Assembly (NCBI RefSeq): GCF_023283945.1
Contig: NZ_JAKIKW010000020.1
Location: 45,399 to 109,398 of the forward strand
Origin: Shewanella gelidimarina
GTDB lineage: Bacteria > Pseudomonadota > Gammaproteobacteria > Enterobacterales > Shewanellaceae
DNA: 64,000 bases
Reading direction: 5' to 3'
Shown here: piece after piece, positions 1 through 9,365 of the stretch
Layout: each line of letters starts with the position of its first letter
Numbering within the stretch: position 1 is the first letter of the stretch
Made by a program: the position numbers and the translations under genes
Notes under the pieces: generated by a model
The model's input: the letters and a program-made list of their open reading frames with translations, nothing else
Told to the model about the DNA's origin: nothing
Database searches by the model: none

Positions 1-3000
1 TCTATCCGTTGCAGTCGCAAACCCGAGTTCTACTTTTGTGAATAGGCTTTGAGCATTAAGCTCTATATCGCTAGGGAGTGTAAGCAGTGGAAGCTCGTTG
101 TTATCACTTGGTTTGATGGTTAATCGCAGTGTCGATTCGGCAGTGGCCTTATTGCCATCTTCTATCATGTAGCTAATGTTAATCGCGCTTAAGGTTCCTT
201 CTATAGCCTGATAAACGAGTTGATTATTATCAATGGTGACCGAACCTATGTCGGCAGAAACACCAATGAGTTTGAGCTCGTCTTCATCAATATCGTAGTC
301 ATTACCCAACACTGATAAAGTGTAAAAATTGCTGCTAGTACTGACGACACTAACTTCATCTGGCATGGCAACTGGATCGTCATTCACGGGTGAAACCGTG
401 ATAGTTACAGTAGCAACTTCAGAGTCTGCTTCATTGTCGCTGGCATAGAAGGTAAAACTATCTTCGCCGTGGAAGTTTTCTTCTGGTTGATATAGCCAAG
501 ATTGGCCATTTGTTTGTAGTTCTCCATGGCTGGTTGAGGCGACTAAGGTGTATGTTAGTGAGTCTCCATCTTTATCTTCAGCTTGGGGGTCTATAGCTAA
601 ACTAGTGTCTTCTTCTACTGACACAGTGTAATCGCTAGCGCTTGGCACTTGGTTGTTGCTGATGACTTCAATAGCAAAGCTATTAAGTGAGCTGGTAAGT
701 TTACCGTCGCTCACGCTTAGAGTTATAGCGTCCACTATACCGACATCTTCAATTTCTGGTGTACCCGTTAATGATCCGGAGTCGCTATTAAGCGTTAACC
801 AAGCCGGTTTATTAGTTGCACTAAAGGTTAATACATCACCAACATCGTTATCAGTTGCTATAGGGGTGAAGGTATACCGTTGGCCGACAATTACCGATGA
901 ATTTGGAACGCCTGATATTTCAGGTGCTTCATTAACATTCACGACGGTAATGGTAAATGCGGCTAAGCTGTCACTGGCACCGCTGTTATCACTCACGGTG
1001 ATCACAATATTACTGTGAGTCCCCACATCGTCATTGGCCGGCGTTCCCGTTAGGCTACCGTTTTCGCTGTTAAAGCTTGCCCAACTAGGTTTACCGCTGA
1101 TCTGGAACGTGAGGTTAGTACTGTCTATATCATGGGCAGCAGGGCTGAAACCATAGCTTGCACCTTGATTAACTGTCGTGCTTGGCGAGCCTGTAATCGT
1201 TGGGGCATCGTTAACCGGGCTAACCGTAATATTGATGGTAATGCTAGCAGTGAATAAACCATCGCTAACATTAACAATAAATGAGTCGTTGCCATTGTAG
1301 TTAGCTGTCGGGCTAAAGTTAATGCTGGCCTGATTGTTGTTACTCACTATAGAAGCTGAACCATTGCTTGGTATGGTGCTTAGACTCCAAGTGAGGGGGT
1401 CGCCATCCATATCGCTGGCGTTGAGACTTAGGCTGAATGGCGTTGGAACACCATCTTCGCTTAGCGTAACGCTGGTGTTTTCGCCTTGGCTAATTATAGG
1501 TGAAAGGTTATATATCTTGTTCGAGCTAGCATTAACAATATCTCCGGTATTTGAGGCATCATCCGTTAGCGTGAGGAACAGCGTAATGGTTGTCTCTGAT
1601 AGGCTTGATACATCAATATTGTCTACAGTTTGAACCGTTGAGCTTATGGTTCCTGTTCCGGTAACACTATTGACTCCATCACTGATGCTGTAGCTGTATT
1701 GAGTACCAACTTCAGCGCTAGAAATATCAAAACTCAAAGCGGTTTCATTACCAGTATCAATACGACTTTGATTGATTGATACGCTATAGCTGGACGGTGC
1801 CTGAGTGTCGACTTCAATGCTGCCTATCTCTGTAATAATCTGGTTATTACCTGCCAAATCTCTCACTGTGATGCTGACATCATAGGTGTCATCACTGAGC
1901 GTGTCGTCTATTTCATTGTCAGTCCAGTTACCGCTGTTGATGTCACTGAAGCTGTCTGGTGTATAGGGACCGTATACTGTCCCACCAGAGTCTTCCAAGG
2001 TGAAGGTGAGTGTAGCCAAACCTCCAACATCGGTAAGGGTGCCGGTGACTTCTGGGGTGGTGTCCTTGGTGAGCAGAGCTGTGATTGTGGCGTCTGGGGC
2101 TATATCATCATGCACGGTAGTGGCGACGGCTACGCTGGCAGAGGTATTGCCGGCTTGATCGCTGGCGATGGCGACAAAATTGAAAGGACTATTTTCATTT
2201 TGAGTAAAGGATATGCTCCAGCTGCCAGCCACAACGTAAGATTGGAACATTAAAGAATCGTTATCGGCGATACCGTTATTGTCGTTGTCTGGATAAAGGC
2301 CAATGATGATGCCGTCTTCTGTGTGGTTACCGACAATAGTAAACGCGGTACTGGTTTGATAGAGATCGACCAGTGGTGCGGTGATAACTGGCTCATCTGG
2401 TGCGGTTGAGTCCTCAAGGAAGTTGCCAATGGCTAAGTCACTCTGATTACCTGAAATGTCGCTAACTCGCAGCACAAAATAGTTATCACTGTCCTGAGTC
2501 AGGTTGGCATTGACTGACCAGTTACCGTCACTGACCGTATCGCTTGCGAGCGGTGTACTGTTGTCGGCAATGCCATTGCCATCGCCATCGGCCAGTAGAC
2601 TGACAGTGATGCCATCTTCACCATAACCACTTTGGCTCAATGTGAGCGTATCTGCATTGAGTGTTTGCGCTACCTGTTCGGGAGTGGGTGCACCAGGTGC
2701 GCTTGTGTCCACCAGCAAGTTGACCTCTGTCAGTGCGGTGAACGTTAGGATGGCAGCGTTACCATTGCTATCTTGGGCGGTATCGCTGTTGCTCTGCACT
2801 GAGCTGAGCGTAACGCCATCAGTGTCGTTATCACCACTGACGACGACATAGCTGAAGGTGAGAGTCGTGCTGTTATGTCCACTGGCGTATGTCGCTGTGC
2901 GGCTGACTCCGCCAATATCAAGTGTGGCGGTGCTGTTGCTACCACTTAATAATACCGAATCGTCGAAATTCACCACAGCCGTGATGGTGTCGCCAGCTTT

Positions 3001-6000
3001 GAGGTTGCCGGTATTGAGGGAAGCTGAAGTTATCTGTGGCCCTAGTGCATCTTTTTCAACGGTACTGACAGAAGGGGTGGCGCTGTTGCCGTTGGGATCG
3101 GTAAGGATCGCTGAAAGCGTTAAAGTGCCGTCACCTAACGAGCTGACATCAATATTGCCAAAATCCATGGTGTATTGGTCAACCAATAAACCTGAGCCGT
3201 TGACCGTCCCTGTGCCGCCACTTGAGCTGATGCTGTAAGACAATAAAGTGTTTAATTCGGCTACATCGGTTTTGATAGTGAAATTGTTAGCATTGGCAGC
3301 ATTAATCGCAGAATCAATCCAGATAGCGAAGCTGCTTGGTGGTGAAGTGTCCTTATCGGCAGTATCTATTACTGCTGGTGCGGCGTTGCCTGCCGGATCC
3401 GTCAAGACGACCGATAAGGTCAAAGTGCCGTCTTGTAGGCTGGTTGCGTCTATCGCTGTGATTGACTCGTCTGTACTGGCAAGGGTGCCGTTACCTGAAG
3501 TGGGCGTTCCGCCACCTGAGCTGGTAAGAATGTATTGATAATGGCTGTTTACTTCGCTATTAGTAAATTGAAAGCTAACCGCAGTTTGATTGTCATTAAA
3601 TACGGGATCTTGGTCTAGGGCGACACTTTGGCCTGTCGGCTCTGCTGTATCTACAGTGATGGAGAGAGGGGCGCTCATGGGAGATACGTTGCCCACGCCA
3701 TCTGTTTGAAACGTGACTAAGCTATGATCGGTATCGCTTAGTGTTGGCATCACTAAACTCCAGCTACTTGCACTCACTGAAGCTGTGGTGTTCGGTTCGC
3801 CGCCATCAAGGGCGCTGTTATTATTGAGATCGGCAAACAAGGTTAAGGTTGAGCCCGTTTCACCTGCGCCGCTCATGCTTGGCGTGTTATCGCTGGTGAG
3901 GTTATCTGAATCACTATCACCTAAATCTGATCCCACTGCCAAATCGATTCCTGTGGGGGCTGCTGGTGGCGTATTATCGAAGGTAATTTGGTTATCTGTG
4001 CTGCTACTGGCTTTATTGAGCGCGCCTGAGCCGTCTACCGCCGCTGAACTTGGGATGTTAGCATTGATATCTCCGTCGCCAGCAGTAATGGTTGCGGTTA
4101 CTGTGTAACTAGCACCGCCTCCAGAAACACTGGTGACGCTAGCTGTCATTCCTGAATCGAGTGTTAGGTTAATATCACTGCTATCAAAGCCTGTCACTGA
4201 TTCGCTAAAGACCACATCAAATACAATCGCTGGATTATTGGTGGGATCTCCCTGTCCACTGGCCTGATTGATGGTGACTGTGGGTTGTGCATTGACCGTC
4301 AAGGTCATGGTGTTATCAGCTGCTGCATCGCCCATACCATCATTGACATTAAAGCTGAAACTGGAGCTTGTACTGCCATTTGGGAAGTATTTTAGCAAGC
4401 TCGCATCAAGATTAGCCTTACTCACCGTTGCGTTAGTGGCTAATGCTGACTCGGCGTTATTGATGGTGTTACTGCTATCGGTATCTAACCAAAGTGAGCC
4501 ATTTACTGGCGCAGCAGTTATGGTTATATGATTAAGAACACTGCCTTCTAGATCGCTGTAACCAAAGTCTGCAGTCGCAATGGTTAACGTTGTATTCTCA
4601 TTTGGGGTGAGCGTGTTGTTTGTGCCAACAGGCAAATTGTTAACGGCACTGACAATGATCGTGGTGTCGATATTACCACTGCTACCACCATCGCCGTCGG
4701 TGAGCACGTATCTAACGGTGCGAGTTGACTCGGTAGGCGCGACATTATCGCTATTTTCATAGGTGATAGCACGAACAAGTGATTGGACTAAGGTGGGTGT
4801 TGCATTGCTATTGAAGGTGACTATTAGATCGTTGCCTTCGGATATAGCATTGGTGAGTGTGCCTATATTAGTCGCGCTTATTGTAATACTGGCACTGGCT
4901 AAGCCCGTGGTGGTGACACTGTTATCGAAGCCGATAATATCTTCACTGGCATCTTTATTGGTAGGGATTGTAATGGTGAGGCTACCGGTATTGAAATTAA
5001 CTGAATCGACATCGGTAATCGTCGCGTTGTTGCTGCTATCGATATTCTGCGCACCAGCACCCTCGCTGTAGTTAAGGTTATCGCCGGCTAGATTAGTTAA
5101 GCTGGGACTATCGTTAACCCCTGCTACAGTGACGGTGATATCGGCATTACTTGAGGTGCCACCATCACCATCATTAATAGTCAGGCGTACATTGCGGGGG
5201 CCGGTAGTAGGGTTATCGTTATCACTGTTTTCATAGGTGAGTGCTTGCACTAAAGTTTGCACATGTACTGGGGTGGCTGAGGCATTTAGGTTAATAACAA
5301 AGTCATTACCTGCAGCAATATTATTGCCTAAAGTGCCGATGACGCCGGGGCCTGTTATCAATACATTGCTGCCCGCAGCTGTTCCAGCCAATGAAATGGT
5401 GCCAGCGGTATTTATGGAGAGAGTATCTTCGGCAGCATCTTCGCCTGAAGTGATAGTGAGAGTGATGTTACCGCCATTGAGGTCGCCGCCGTCGGCATCG
5501 GTAACCGTCGCAGATGTAGCTTGATCGAGTGATTGTGCTCCATCACCTTCGGTGTAGGTAAAGCTGTCGCCGTTAAGGTCGGTTGTGGTGGGGGCTGTGT
5601 TGGGAGTGACCGCTACATCGACATCAATATTGTCAAAGTTAACGAGTATAAATCCAGCAGCATTTAAGTTGTTAATTACCCTTATTTCGTCGATATTATC
5701 GAAATGACTAGTCGTTGGCGTGAAAGTGTTAAATCCTGAAAGGCCGGTTTGATCCCAAGTTTCACTGCCTATTAATCCGTTGTCTTTATAGGCAGATATA
5801 GAATAAATATCATCGCCCCCCGCCCACTCCATCTGAAAGGAGACCAGGCTAAATTCGCTCCCATTTGTAGTTTGAAAAGTGACCGCGTTAGAGCCTTGGG
5901 CATTATCAAAATTACCTATAGCTCCTCCATTTATCAACCCGATGAACTGGGCCCCTCCACCATTCACATCTTGATCAAAGGTGAAATCCCCGTCTATATA

Positions 6001-6123
6001 GGGTTGACCAAGGTTTGCATTTACACCAACCCCATCAAAAGTGACATCTGCAGCCGCTTGCGCTAAAGGAGTAAAAATGGTGGTTATACATATAACGCAG
6101 AAAAAAAATTTTAGCCTGTCCAT
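1..6123 (-). CDS. Giant secreted multi-domain repeat protein (Ig-like/cadherin-like), partial
   Basis: The frame that starts at 6123 appears to stay open to the left edge, giving at least 2041 codons; the C-terminus lies outside the window. The start has a good ribosome site (AAGGA, about 5 bases upstream) and a signal peptide of about 23 residues ending LAQA. A lectin-like N-terminal region of about 140 residues follows. After it come tandem Ig-like and cadherin-like modules with repeated signatures: TYENSDN seen twice, VNDAP/VNDSP linkers, He_PIG-like units with SGSLTGTP, and DNTPP-type Ig units. Asp, Thr and Ser are abundant and Cys almost absent, as usual for calcium-stabilised surface adhesins. 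It lies 66 bp downstream of the tail-collar gene on the same strand and is probably co-transcribed. Role inferred: surface or secreted adhesin. The secretion route cannot be judged without the C-terminus. Confidence 0.85.
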   Translation of the reverse strand, partial: MDRLKFFFCVICITTIFTPLAQAAADVTFDGVGVNANLGQPYIDGDFTFDQDVNGGGAQFIGLINGGAIGNFDNAQGSNAVTFQTTNGSEFSLVSFQMEWAGGDDIYSISAYKDNGLIGSETWDQTGLSGFNTFTPTTSHFDNIDEIRVINNLNAAGFILVNFDNIDVDVAVTPNTAPTTTDLNGDSFTYTEGDGAQSLDQATSATVTDADGGDLNGGNITLTITSGEDAAEDTLSINTAGTISLAGTAAGSNVLITGPGVIGTLGNNIAAGNDFVINLNASATPVHVQTLVQALTYENSDNDNPTTGPRNVRLTINDGDGGTSSNADITVTVAGVNDSPSLTNLAGDNLNYSEGAGAQNIDSSNNATITDVDSVNFNTGSLTITIPTNKDASEDIIGFDNSVTTTGLASASITISATNIGTLTNAISEGNDLIVTFNSNATPTLVQSLVRAITYENSDNVAPTESTRTVRYVLTDGDGGSSGNIDTTIIVSAVNNLPVGTNNTLTPNENTTLTIATADFGYSDLEGSVLNHITITAAPVNGSLWLDTDSSNTINNAESALATNATVSKANLDASLLKYFPNGSTSSSFSFNVNDGMGDAAADNTMTLTVNAQPTVTINQASGQGDPTNNPAIVFDVVFSESVTGFDSSDINLTLDSGMTASVTSVSGGGASYTVTATITAGDGDINANIPSSAAVDGSGALNKASSSTDNQITFDNTPPAAPTGIDLAVGSDLGDSDSDNLTSDNTPSMSGAGETGSTLTLFADLNNNSALDGGEPNTTASVSASSWSLVMPTLSDTDHSLVTFQTDGVGNVSPMSAPLSITVDTAEPTGQSVALDQDPVFNDNQTAVSFQFTNSEVNSHYQYILTSSGGGTPTSGNGTLASTDESITAIDATSLQDGTLTLSVVLTDPAGNAAPAVIDTADKDTSPPSSFAIWIDSAINAANANNFTIKTDVAELNTLLSYSISSSGGTGTVNGSGLLVDQYTMDFGNIDVSSLGDGTLTLSAILTDPNGNSATPSVSTVEKDALGPQITSASLNTGNLKAGDTITAVVNFDDSVLLSGSNSTATLDIGGVSRTATYASGHNSTTLTFSYVVVSGDNDTDGVTLSSVQSNSDTAQDSNGNAAILTFTALTEVNLLVDTSAPGAPTPEQVAQTLNADTLTLSQSGYGEDGITVSLLADGDGNGIADNSTPLASDTVSDGNWSVNANLTQDSDNYFVLRVSDISGNQSDLAIGNFLEDSTAPDEPVITAPLVDLYQTSTAFTIVGNHTEDGIIIGLYPDNDNNGIADNDSLMFQSYVVAGSWSISFTQNENSPFNFVAIASDQAGNTSASVAVATTVHDDIAPDATITALLTKDTTPEVTGTLTDVGGLATLTFTLEDSGGTVYGPYTPDSFSDINSGNWTDNEIDDTLSDDTYDVSITVRDLAGNNQIITEIGSIEVDTQAPSSYSVSINQSRIDTGNETALSFDISSAEVGTQYSYSISDGVNSVTGTGTISSTVQTVDNIDVSSLSETTITLFLTLTDDASNTGDIVNASSNKIYNLSPIISQGENTSVTLSEDGVPTPFSLSLNASDMDGDPLTWSLSTIPSNGSASIVSNNNQASINFSPTANYNGNDSFIVNVSDGLFTASITINITVSPVNDAPTITGSPSTTVNQGASYGFSPAAHDIDSTNLTFQISGKPSWASFNSENGSLTGTPANDDVGTHSNIVITVSDNSGASDSLAAFTITVVNVNEAPEISGVPNSSVIVGQRYTFTPIATDNDVGDVLTFSATNKPAWLTLNSDSGSLTGTPEIEDVGIVDAITLSVSDGKLTSSLNSFAIEVISNNQVPSASDYTVSVEEDTSLAIDPQAEDKDGDSLTYTLVASTSHGELQTNGQSWLYQPEENFHGEDSFTFYASDNEADSEVATVTITVSPVNDDPVAMPDEVSVVSTSSNFYTLSVLGNDYDIDEDELKLIGVSADIGSVTIDNNQLVYQAIEGTLSAINISYMIEDGNKATAESTLRLTIKPSDNNELPLLTLPSDIELNAQSLFTKVELGFATATDR

Positions 6124-6189
6124 GGTAATTCCTTGAGTGGAGTGCGGGGCAGCTAACTGCCCTGTGAGCGATGTCCGTTAAATCTAGCC

Positions 6190-6798
6190 TTAGGGTCTGG
6201 GGGGATATAACCCTTGCAGTGCGATGATAAAGTTCACCACCTGGTAGGGTTGCACATTGTTAACGGCTGTATTGCCGCCGGTATTTTGGGTGTTAGTCTT
6301 GAGTTCGGCTGTGGTGTCTAGTTTGGCCTCAAACGCTTTCATTTTACCAGTGGCCTCTGTGGCATATAAAGGTGTTGCTCTTGATGCTGAGATCCCTATG
6401 GCTGGCACGTTACCAATCGGGGTGGTCTCAGTGGCGTTGTCGCTTGAGGCGGGAATCGAAATACTTAATGTGCCGGTGATTTTGGTTTCGGTATCGACTA
6501 TCGGGTGGGCGTGGTTAGGCATTTGTGCCAGTTGTAGCGTGTTGTATTCTGAGCCATTCTTCTGCCCCATAATTCGAGTGGTTAACCCTGGGCCAGTGCC
6601 TTGGCTCATCGGTGTGCGGCCACGAAAATCAGGTAAACCAAAAGTAGTACGTCCATCACCACCAAATTGGGTTGCTAATAATGAATATAATGCTGAATTT
6701 TGTGAGATGGCAATAATTGCACCATCGCATTTTGCATAATTTCTAGGGGCATAGTTAAACCCCACCATCTTGATTTCACCGATAAATGGTTCCGACAT
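6190..6798 (-). CDS. Phage tail collar domain protein (MdpB-like family)
   Basis: The 202-residue product starts with SEPFIGEIKMVGFNYAPRNY and continues with the collar motif GLPDFRGRTPMSQGTGPG and a LAQMPNHAHP segment. These are hallmarks of the Tail Collar domain (PF07484) in the microcystin-dependent-protein family. I chose the ATG at 6798 because GGAGA sits just upstream and family members begin MSEPF; an upstream in-frame ATG would add 19 unrelated residues. No signal peptide is seen. It precedes the giant repeat protein in the same direction. Family members are often found outside prophages and their function is unknown. No other phage structural genes are visible here, so I do not call a prophage. 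Confidence 0.85.
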   Translation of the reverse strand: MSEPFIGEIKMVGFNYAPRNYAKCDGAIIAISQNSALYSLLATQFGGDGRTTFGLPDFRGRTPMSQGTGPGLTTRIMGQKNGSEYNTLQLAQMPNHAHPIVDTETKITGTLSISIPASSDNATETTPIGNVPAIGISASRATPLYATEATGKMKAFEAKLDTTAELKTNTQNTGGNTAVNNVQPYQVVNFIIALQGLYPPRP

Positions 6799-6878
6799 TG
6801 TCTTTCTCCAAAACTTGTTATTTTCATTCCTTTGCGTATGTTGGGTACGAACCATTTACTACATAAAAATGACCAAAC

Positions 6879-7376
6879 ATGAGCGGTTTACAACTTACTT
6901 CACTTGAGCTTGTTACTCATAATGAAGCCGATGTTCCTTTTTTATCGCGGCTATATGCCAGTGTTCGTCAGGCTGAGTTTGCGGCCGCCAACTGGTCAGA
7001 GTCGCAATTAAATGTCTTTTTATCTGAGCAGTTTAATGCCCAGTACCGCTATTATTGTCAGCATTATTGCACCGACAGCTTTAATATTATTTACTATAAA
7101 AACCAAGCTATTGGCCGGTTATTTGTTGATTACTGGCTTGATGAGCGGCAAGATATCCGGATTGTCGACATCTCTTTATTACCTGAATATCGTGGTTTAG
7201 GTGTAGGCACTCACCTTTTTGAATTATTGTTTCAACAAGCGATAAGCCTCGGTGTTACAATATCGATTCATGTTGAGCGCAACAATCCCGCTATAGTTTT
7301 GTATGAGCGGCTTGGATTTTCCTTAAAAACTGAGACTGATGAGGTCTATCTGCTGATGGTGTGGCGTCATCAATAA
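6879..7376 (+). CDS. GNAT-family N-acetyltransferase
   Basis: The 165-residue protein has the GNAT acetyl-CoA site: beta strand 4 followed by SLLPEYRGLGVGTHLFE (around residues 107-123), then the later ERNNPAIVLYERLGF motif. The substrate cannot be told from sequence. It is divergent from the tail-collar gene and converges on the DUF6916-like gene with a 10-bp gap, so it belongs to the same accessory block. The ATG has no evident Shine-Dalgarno sequence. Similar blocks (collar protein, small DUF6916 protein, acetyltransferase) recur in proteobacteria, which suggests a protein-modifying role, but that is inference. Confidence 0.85.
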   Translation: MSGLQLTSLELVTHNEADVPFLSRLYASVRQAEFAAANWSESQLNVFLSEQFNAQYRYYCQHYCTDSFNIIYYKNQAIGRLFVDYWLDERQDIRIVDISLLPEYRGLGVGTHLFELLFQQAISLGVTISIHVERNNPAIVLYERLGFSLKTETDEVYLLMVWRHQ

Positions 7377-7386
7377 TGTGTGTTTG

Positions 7387-7695
7387 TTATGGGATAGCGC
7401 TCAGACCACGATTAATGACAATTTCATAATCGGTTGCTGAGGTAGCAGTACAAAAAAGGGGGTGTTTGCCAATTTTAGGGTGGCTAAAAGTGTAATTACC
7501 TTGAGGAATTCGTTCGGGCGCTATATCGGTGAGATGAGTGCTAAAGCTTTCATAGTCAGTGCTATGAGCTGCTCCAGCTATGACTGTACTGATAGTGAGT
7601 GACAGACTATTACCTTTGCCATCCTCTATGCGTAACTGCTCGCCTTCCATTGCTTTAAGCATTAGAAAGTTAAACTTATCTAAGCTGTGTATCAT
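7387..7695 (-). CDS. Small DUF6916-like protein
   Basis: This 102-residue cytoplasmic-looking protein has no signal peptide or membrane segment. It starts MIHSLDKFNFLMLKAMEGEQ and has a central run of beta-strand character (LSLTISTVIAG). The ATG has a clear AAGGA site about 7 bases upstream. Its pattern and its company with a tail-collar protein fit the DUF6916 family, whose members often accompany MdpB-like collar proteins; I assign the family from memory of that context. Function unknown. Confidence 0.65.
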   Translation of the reverse strand: MIHSLDKFNFLMLKAMEGEQLRIEDGKGNSLSLTISTVIAGAAHSTDYESFSTHLTDIAPERIPQGNYTFSHPKIGKHPLFCTATSATDYEIVINRGLSAIP

Positions 7696-7835
7696 CTAGA
7701 TTCCTTTCTATACGATATGACATCCATTGTGATCTGTGTTTTTTTGTATTTTTATATTTTTATTACGTAAGTTTAGGGGATTACCTAAACTGTAATTGAC
7801 TATAGATTGTAAAATGGAATGTTGCAAATATGTAG

Positions 7836-7857
7836 AGCGAACGTGTTGGCGTTCGCT
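7836..7857 (-). terminator. Hairpin downstream of mnmE
   Basis: Arms AGCGAACG and CGTTCGCT pair perfectly around a 6-base loop, 32 bp past the mnmE stop. On the minus strand it is not followed by a clean T tract, so it may be a weak terminator or an RNA 3'-end stabiliser for the rpmH-mnmE transcript. Confidence 0.4.
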
Positions 7858-7888
7858 TTATTTGAAATGGAATATGAGGTGGGTAGGG

Positions 7889-9250
7889 TTATTTACCAAT
7901 ACAAAAAGAGCTAAAAATCTTTCCTAATAGGTCATCTGAAGTAAATTTACCGGTGATCTCCGATAATGCCATTTGAGTCATGCGTAGTTCTTCGGCCAAC
8001 AATTCGCCTGCTTGATAGACTTCGAGTTGCTCTTTACCTAATTGTAGATGGCTGCTAGCAAGGTCGAGTGCTTCTAAATGGCGACGACGTGCGATAAAGC
8101 CACCTTCTAGATTACTTTGATAACCCATTAAGGATTTTAGGTGTTGTTGCAGCGTTGCTACACCTAAGCCTGTTTTAGCCGATATACGGTGAACGGGGTG
8201 TCCTGCTTCTTCGGTAACATCCAATGTTTCGCCCGTGAGATCGGCTTTATTGCGGACGACTGTTATGCCTAAGTTTTTGGGCAGGCGATCGATAAAGTCT
8301 GGCCAAATTTCATGAGGATCAACGGCGGTAGTCGTGGTGCCATCAACCATAAACAATACTTGATCGGCGGTTGTTATCTCGTCCCATGCGCGTTCAATAC
8401 CTATTTTTTCAACGGTATCGACAGTATCACGCAAGCCAGCGGTATCAATGATGTGCAGTGGCATGCCGTCTAGGTGAATATGTTCGCGCAATACATCGCG
8501 AGTGGTACCCGCTATTTCGGTGACAATAGCGGACTCTTTACCGGCGAGAGCATTGAGTAAGCTTGATTTACCTGCATTAGGACGGCCTGCAATAACCACT
8601 TTCATGCCTTCACGGATGATAGAACCCTGTTTTGCACTTGCTTGCACTGAATCGAGCTGAGTGATGATCCGGTACAGCGACGCTGCGACTTTGCCGTCAG
8701 ATAAAAAATCGACTTCTTCATCTGGGAAATCAATGGCAGCCTCAACGTATAAGCGTAGGTTGGTGGTTTGTTCGACAAGTTCGTGTACTTGGGTCGAAAA
8801 TTCGCCCTGTAGCGAGTTTAAAGCGCTTTTAGCCGCTTGTTCACTCGTGGCATCAATTAGGTCGGCAATCGCTTCTGCTTGCGTTAGGTCAAGCTTGTCG
8901 TTCATAAAAGCTTGCTCGCTGAACTCACCGGGCCTGGCGATACGTAACCCTGTGGTTTCCATCACACGCTTAATGAGCATATCAAGCACGATTTGGCCAC
9001 CGTGACCTTGAAGTTCTAGCACGTCTTCACCGGTAAATGAGTTAGGGCCTTTAAAATATAAAGCGATACCTTGGTCGATAACCTCGCCTTGGTCATTTTT
9101 AAAGTCACAGTAGTCGGCATAACGGGTTTTAGGTATGCGCCCAATTACAGCCATAGCCACATTGCTAGCTAAGTCGCCAGACACTCGAATAATACCGACA
9201 CCGCCACGACCTGGAGCGGTCGCTTGTGCCACGATAGTATCTGTTGTCAT
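7889..9250 (-). CDS. mnmE: tRNA uridine-5-carboxymethylaminomethyl modification GTPase MnmE
   Basis: MnmE pairs with MnmG to modify U34 of tRNAs, in the cytoplasm. The 453-residue length is normal. The order is an N-terminal folate-binding domain ([20 protein letters not shown]), a helical domain, a Ras-like G domain with GRPNAGKSS at 222-230, DTAGLRDT near 270 and NKAD near 330, and the diagnostic C-terminal CIGK tetrapeptide. AGGAAA precedes the start. It is the last gene of rpmH-rnpA-yidD-yidC-mnmE, but a terminator-like hairpin in the 115-bp gap after yidC suggests reduced read-through or its own promoter. mnmG is not in the window. Confidence 0.98.
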   Translation of the reverse strand: MTTDTIVAQATAPGRGGVGIIRVSGDLASNVAMAVIGRIPKTRYADYCDFKNDQGEVIDQGIALYFKGPNSFTGEDVLELQGHGGQIVLDMLIKRVMETTGLRIARPGEFSEQAFMNDKLDLTQAEAIADLIDATSEQAAKSALNSLQGEFSTQVHELVEQTTNLRLYVEAAIDFPDEEVDFLSDGKVAASLYRIITQLDSVQASAKQGSIIREGMKVVIAGRPNAGKSSLLNALAGKESAIVTEIAGTTRDVLREHIHLDGMPLHIIDTAGLRDTVDTVEKIGIERAWDEITTADQVLFMVDGTTTTAVDPHEIWPDFIDRLPKNLGITVVRNKADLTGETLDVTEEAGHPVHRISAKTGLGVATLQQHLKSLMGYQSNLEGGFIARRRHLEALDLASSHLQLGKEQLEVYQAGELLAEELRMTQMALSEITGKFTSDDLLGKIFSSFCIGK

Positions 9251-9312
9251 TACTGTGTTTCCTAGTTCAAATATGAAAGGTGATTAACAAAAAGTGTTTC
9301 TCATTAAATGAG

Positions 9313-9346
9313 AAAAGCGGCTGATACCGAAGTATCTAGCCGCTTT
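9313..9346 (-). terminator. Rho-independent-type hairpin after yidC
   Basis: AAAGCGGCT and AGCCGCTTT form a long stem closed by an inner GATAC/GTATC stem with a UUCG-type loop on the minus-strand RNA. CTTTTCTC follows. It lies 20 bp past the yidC stop and probably attenuates transcription into mnmE. Confidence 0.75.
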
Positions 9347-9365
9347 GCTTAGTTGGAACTAAGAG

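Noticed and set aside
653..5524. Many plus-strand open frames in the first 5.5 kb
   Set aside because: They are antisense shadows of the giant minus-strand protein: hydrophobic V/L/S-rich translations with no ribosome sites.
6190..7376. Prophage call from the tail-collar protein
   Set aside because: No capsid, terminase, integrase or other tail genes are visible; collar proteins of this family occur outside phages.
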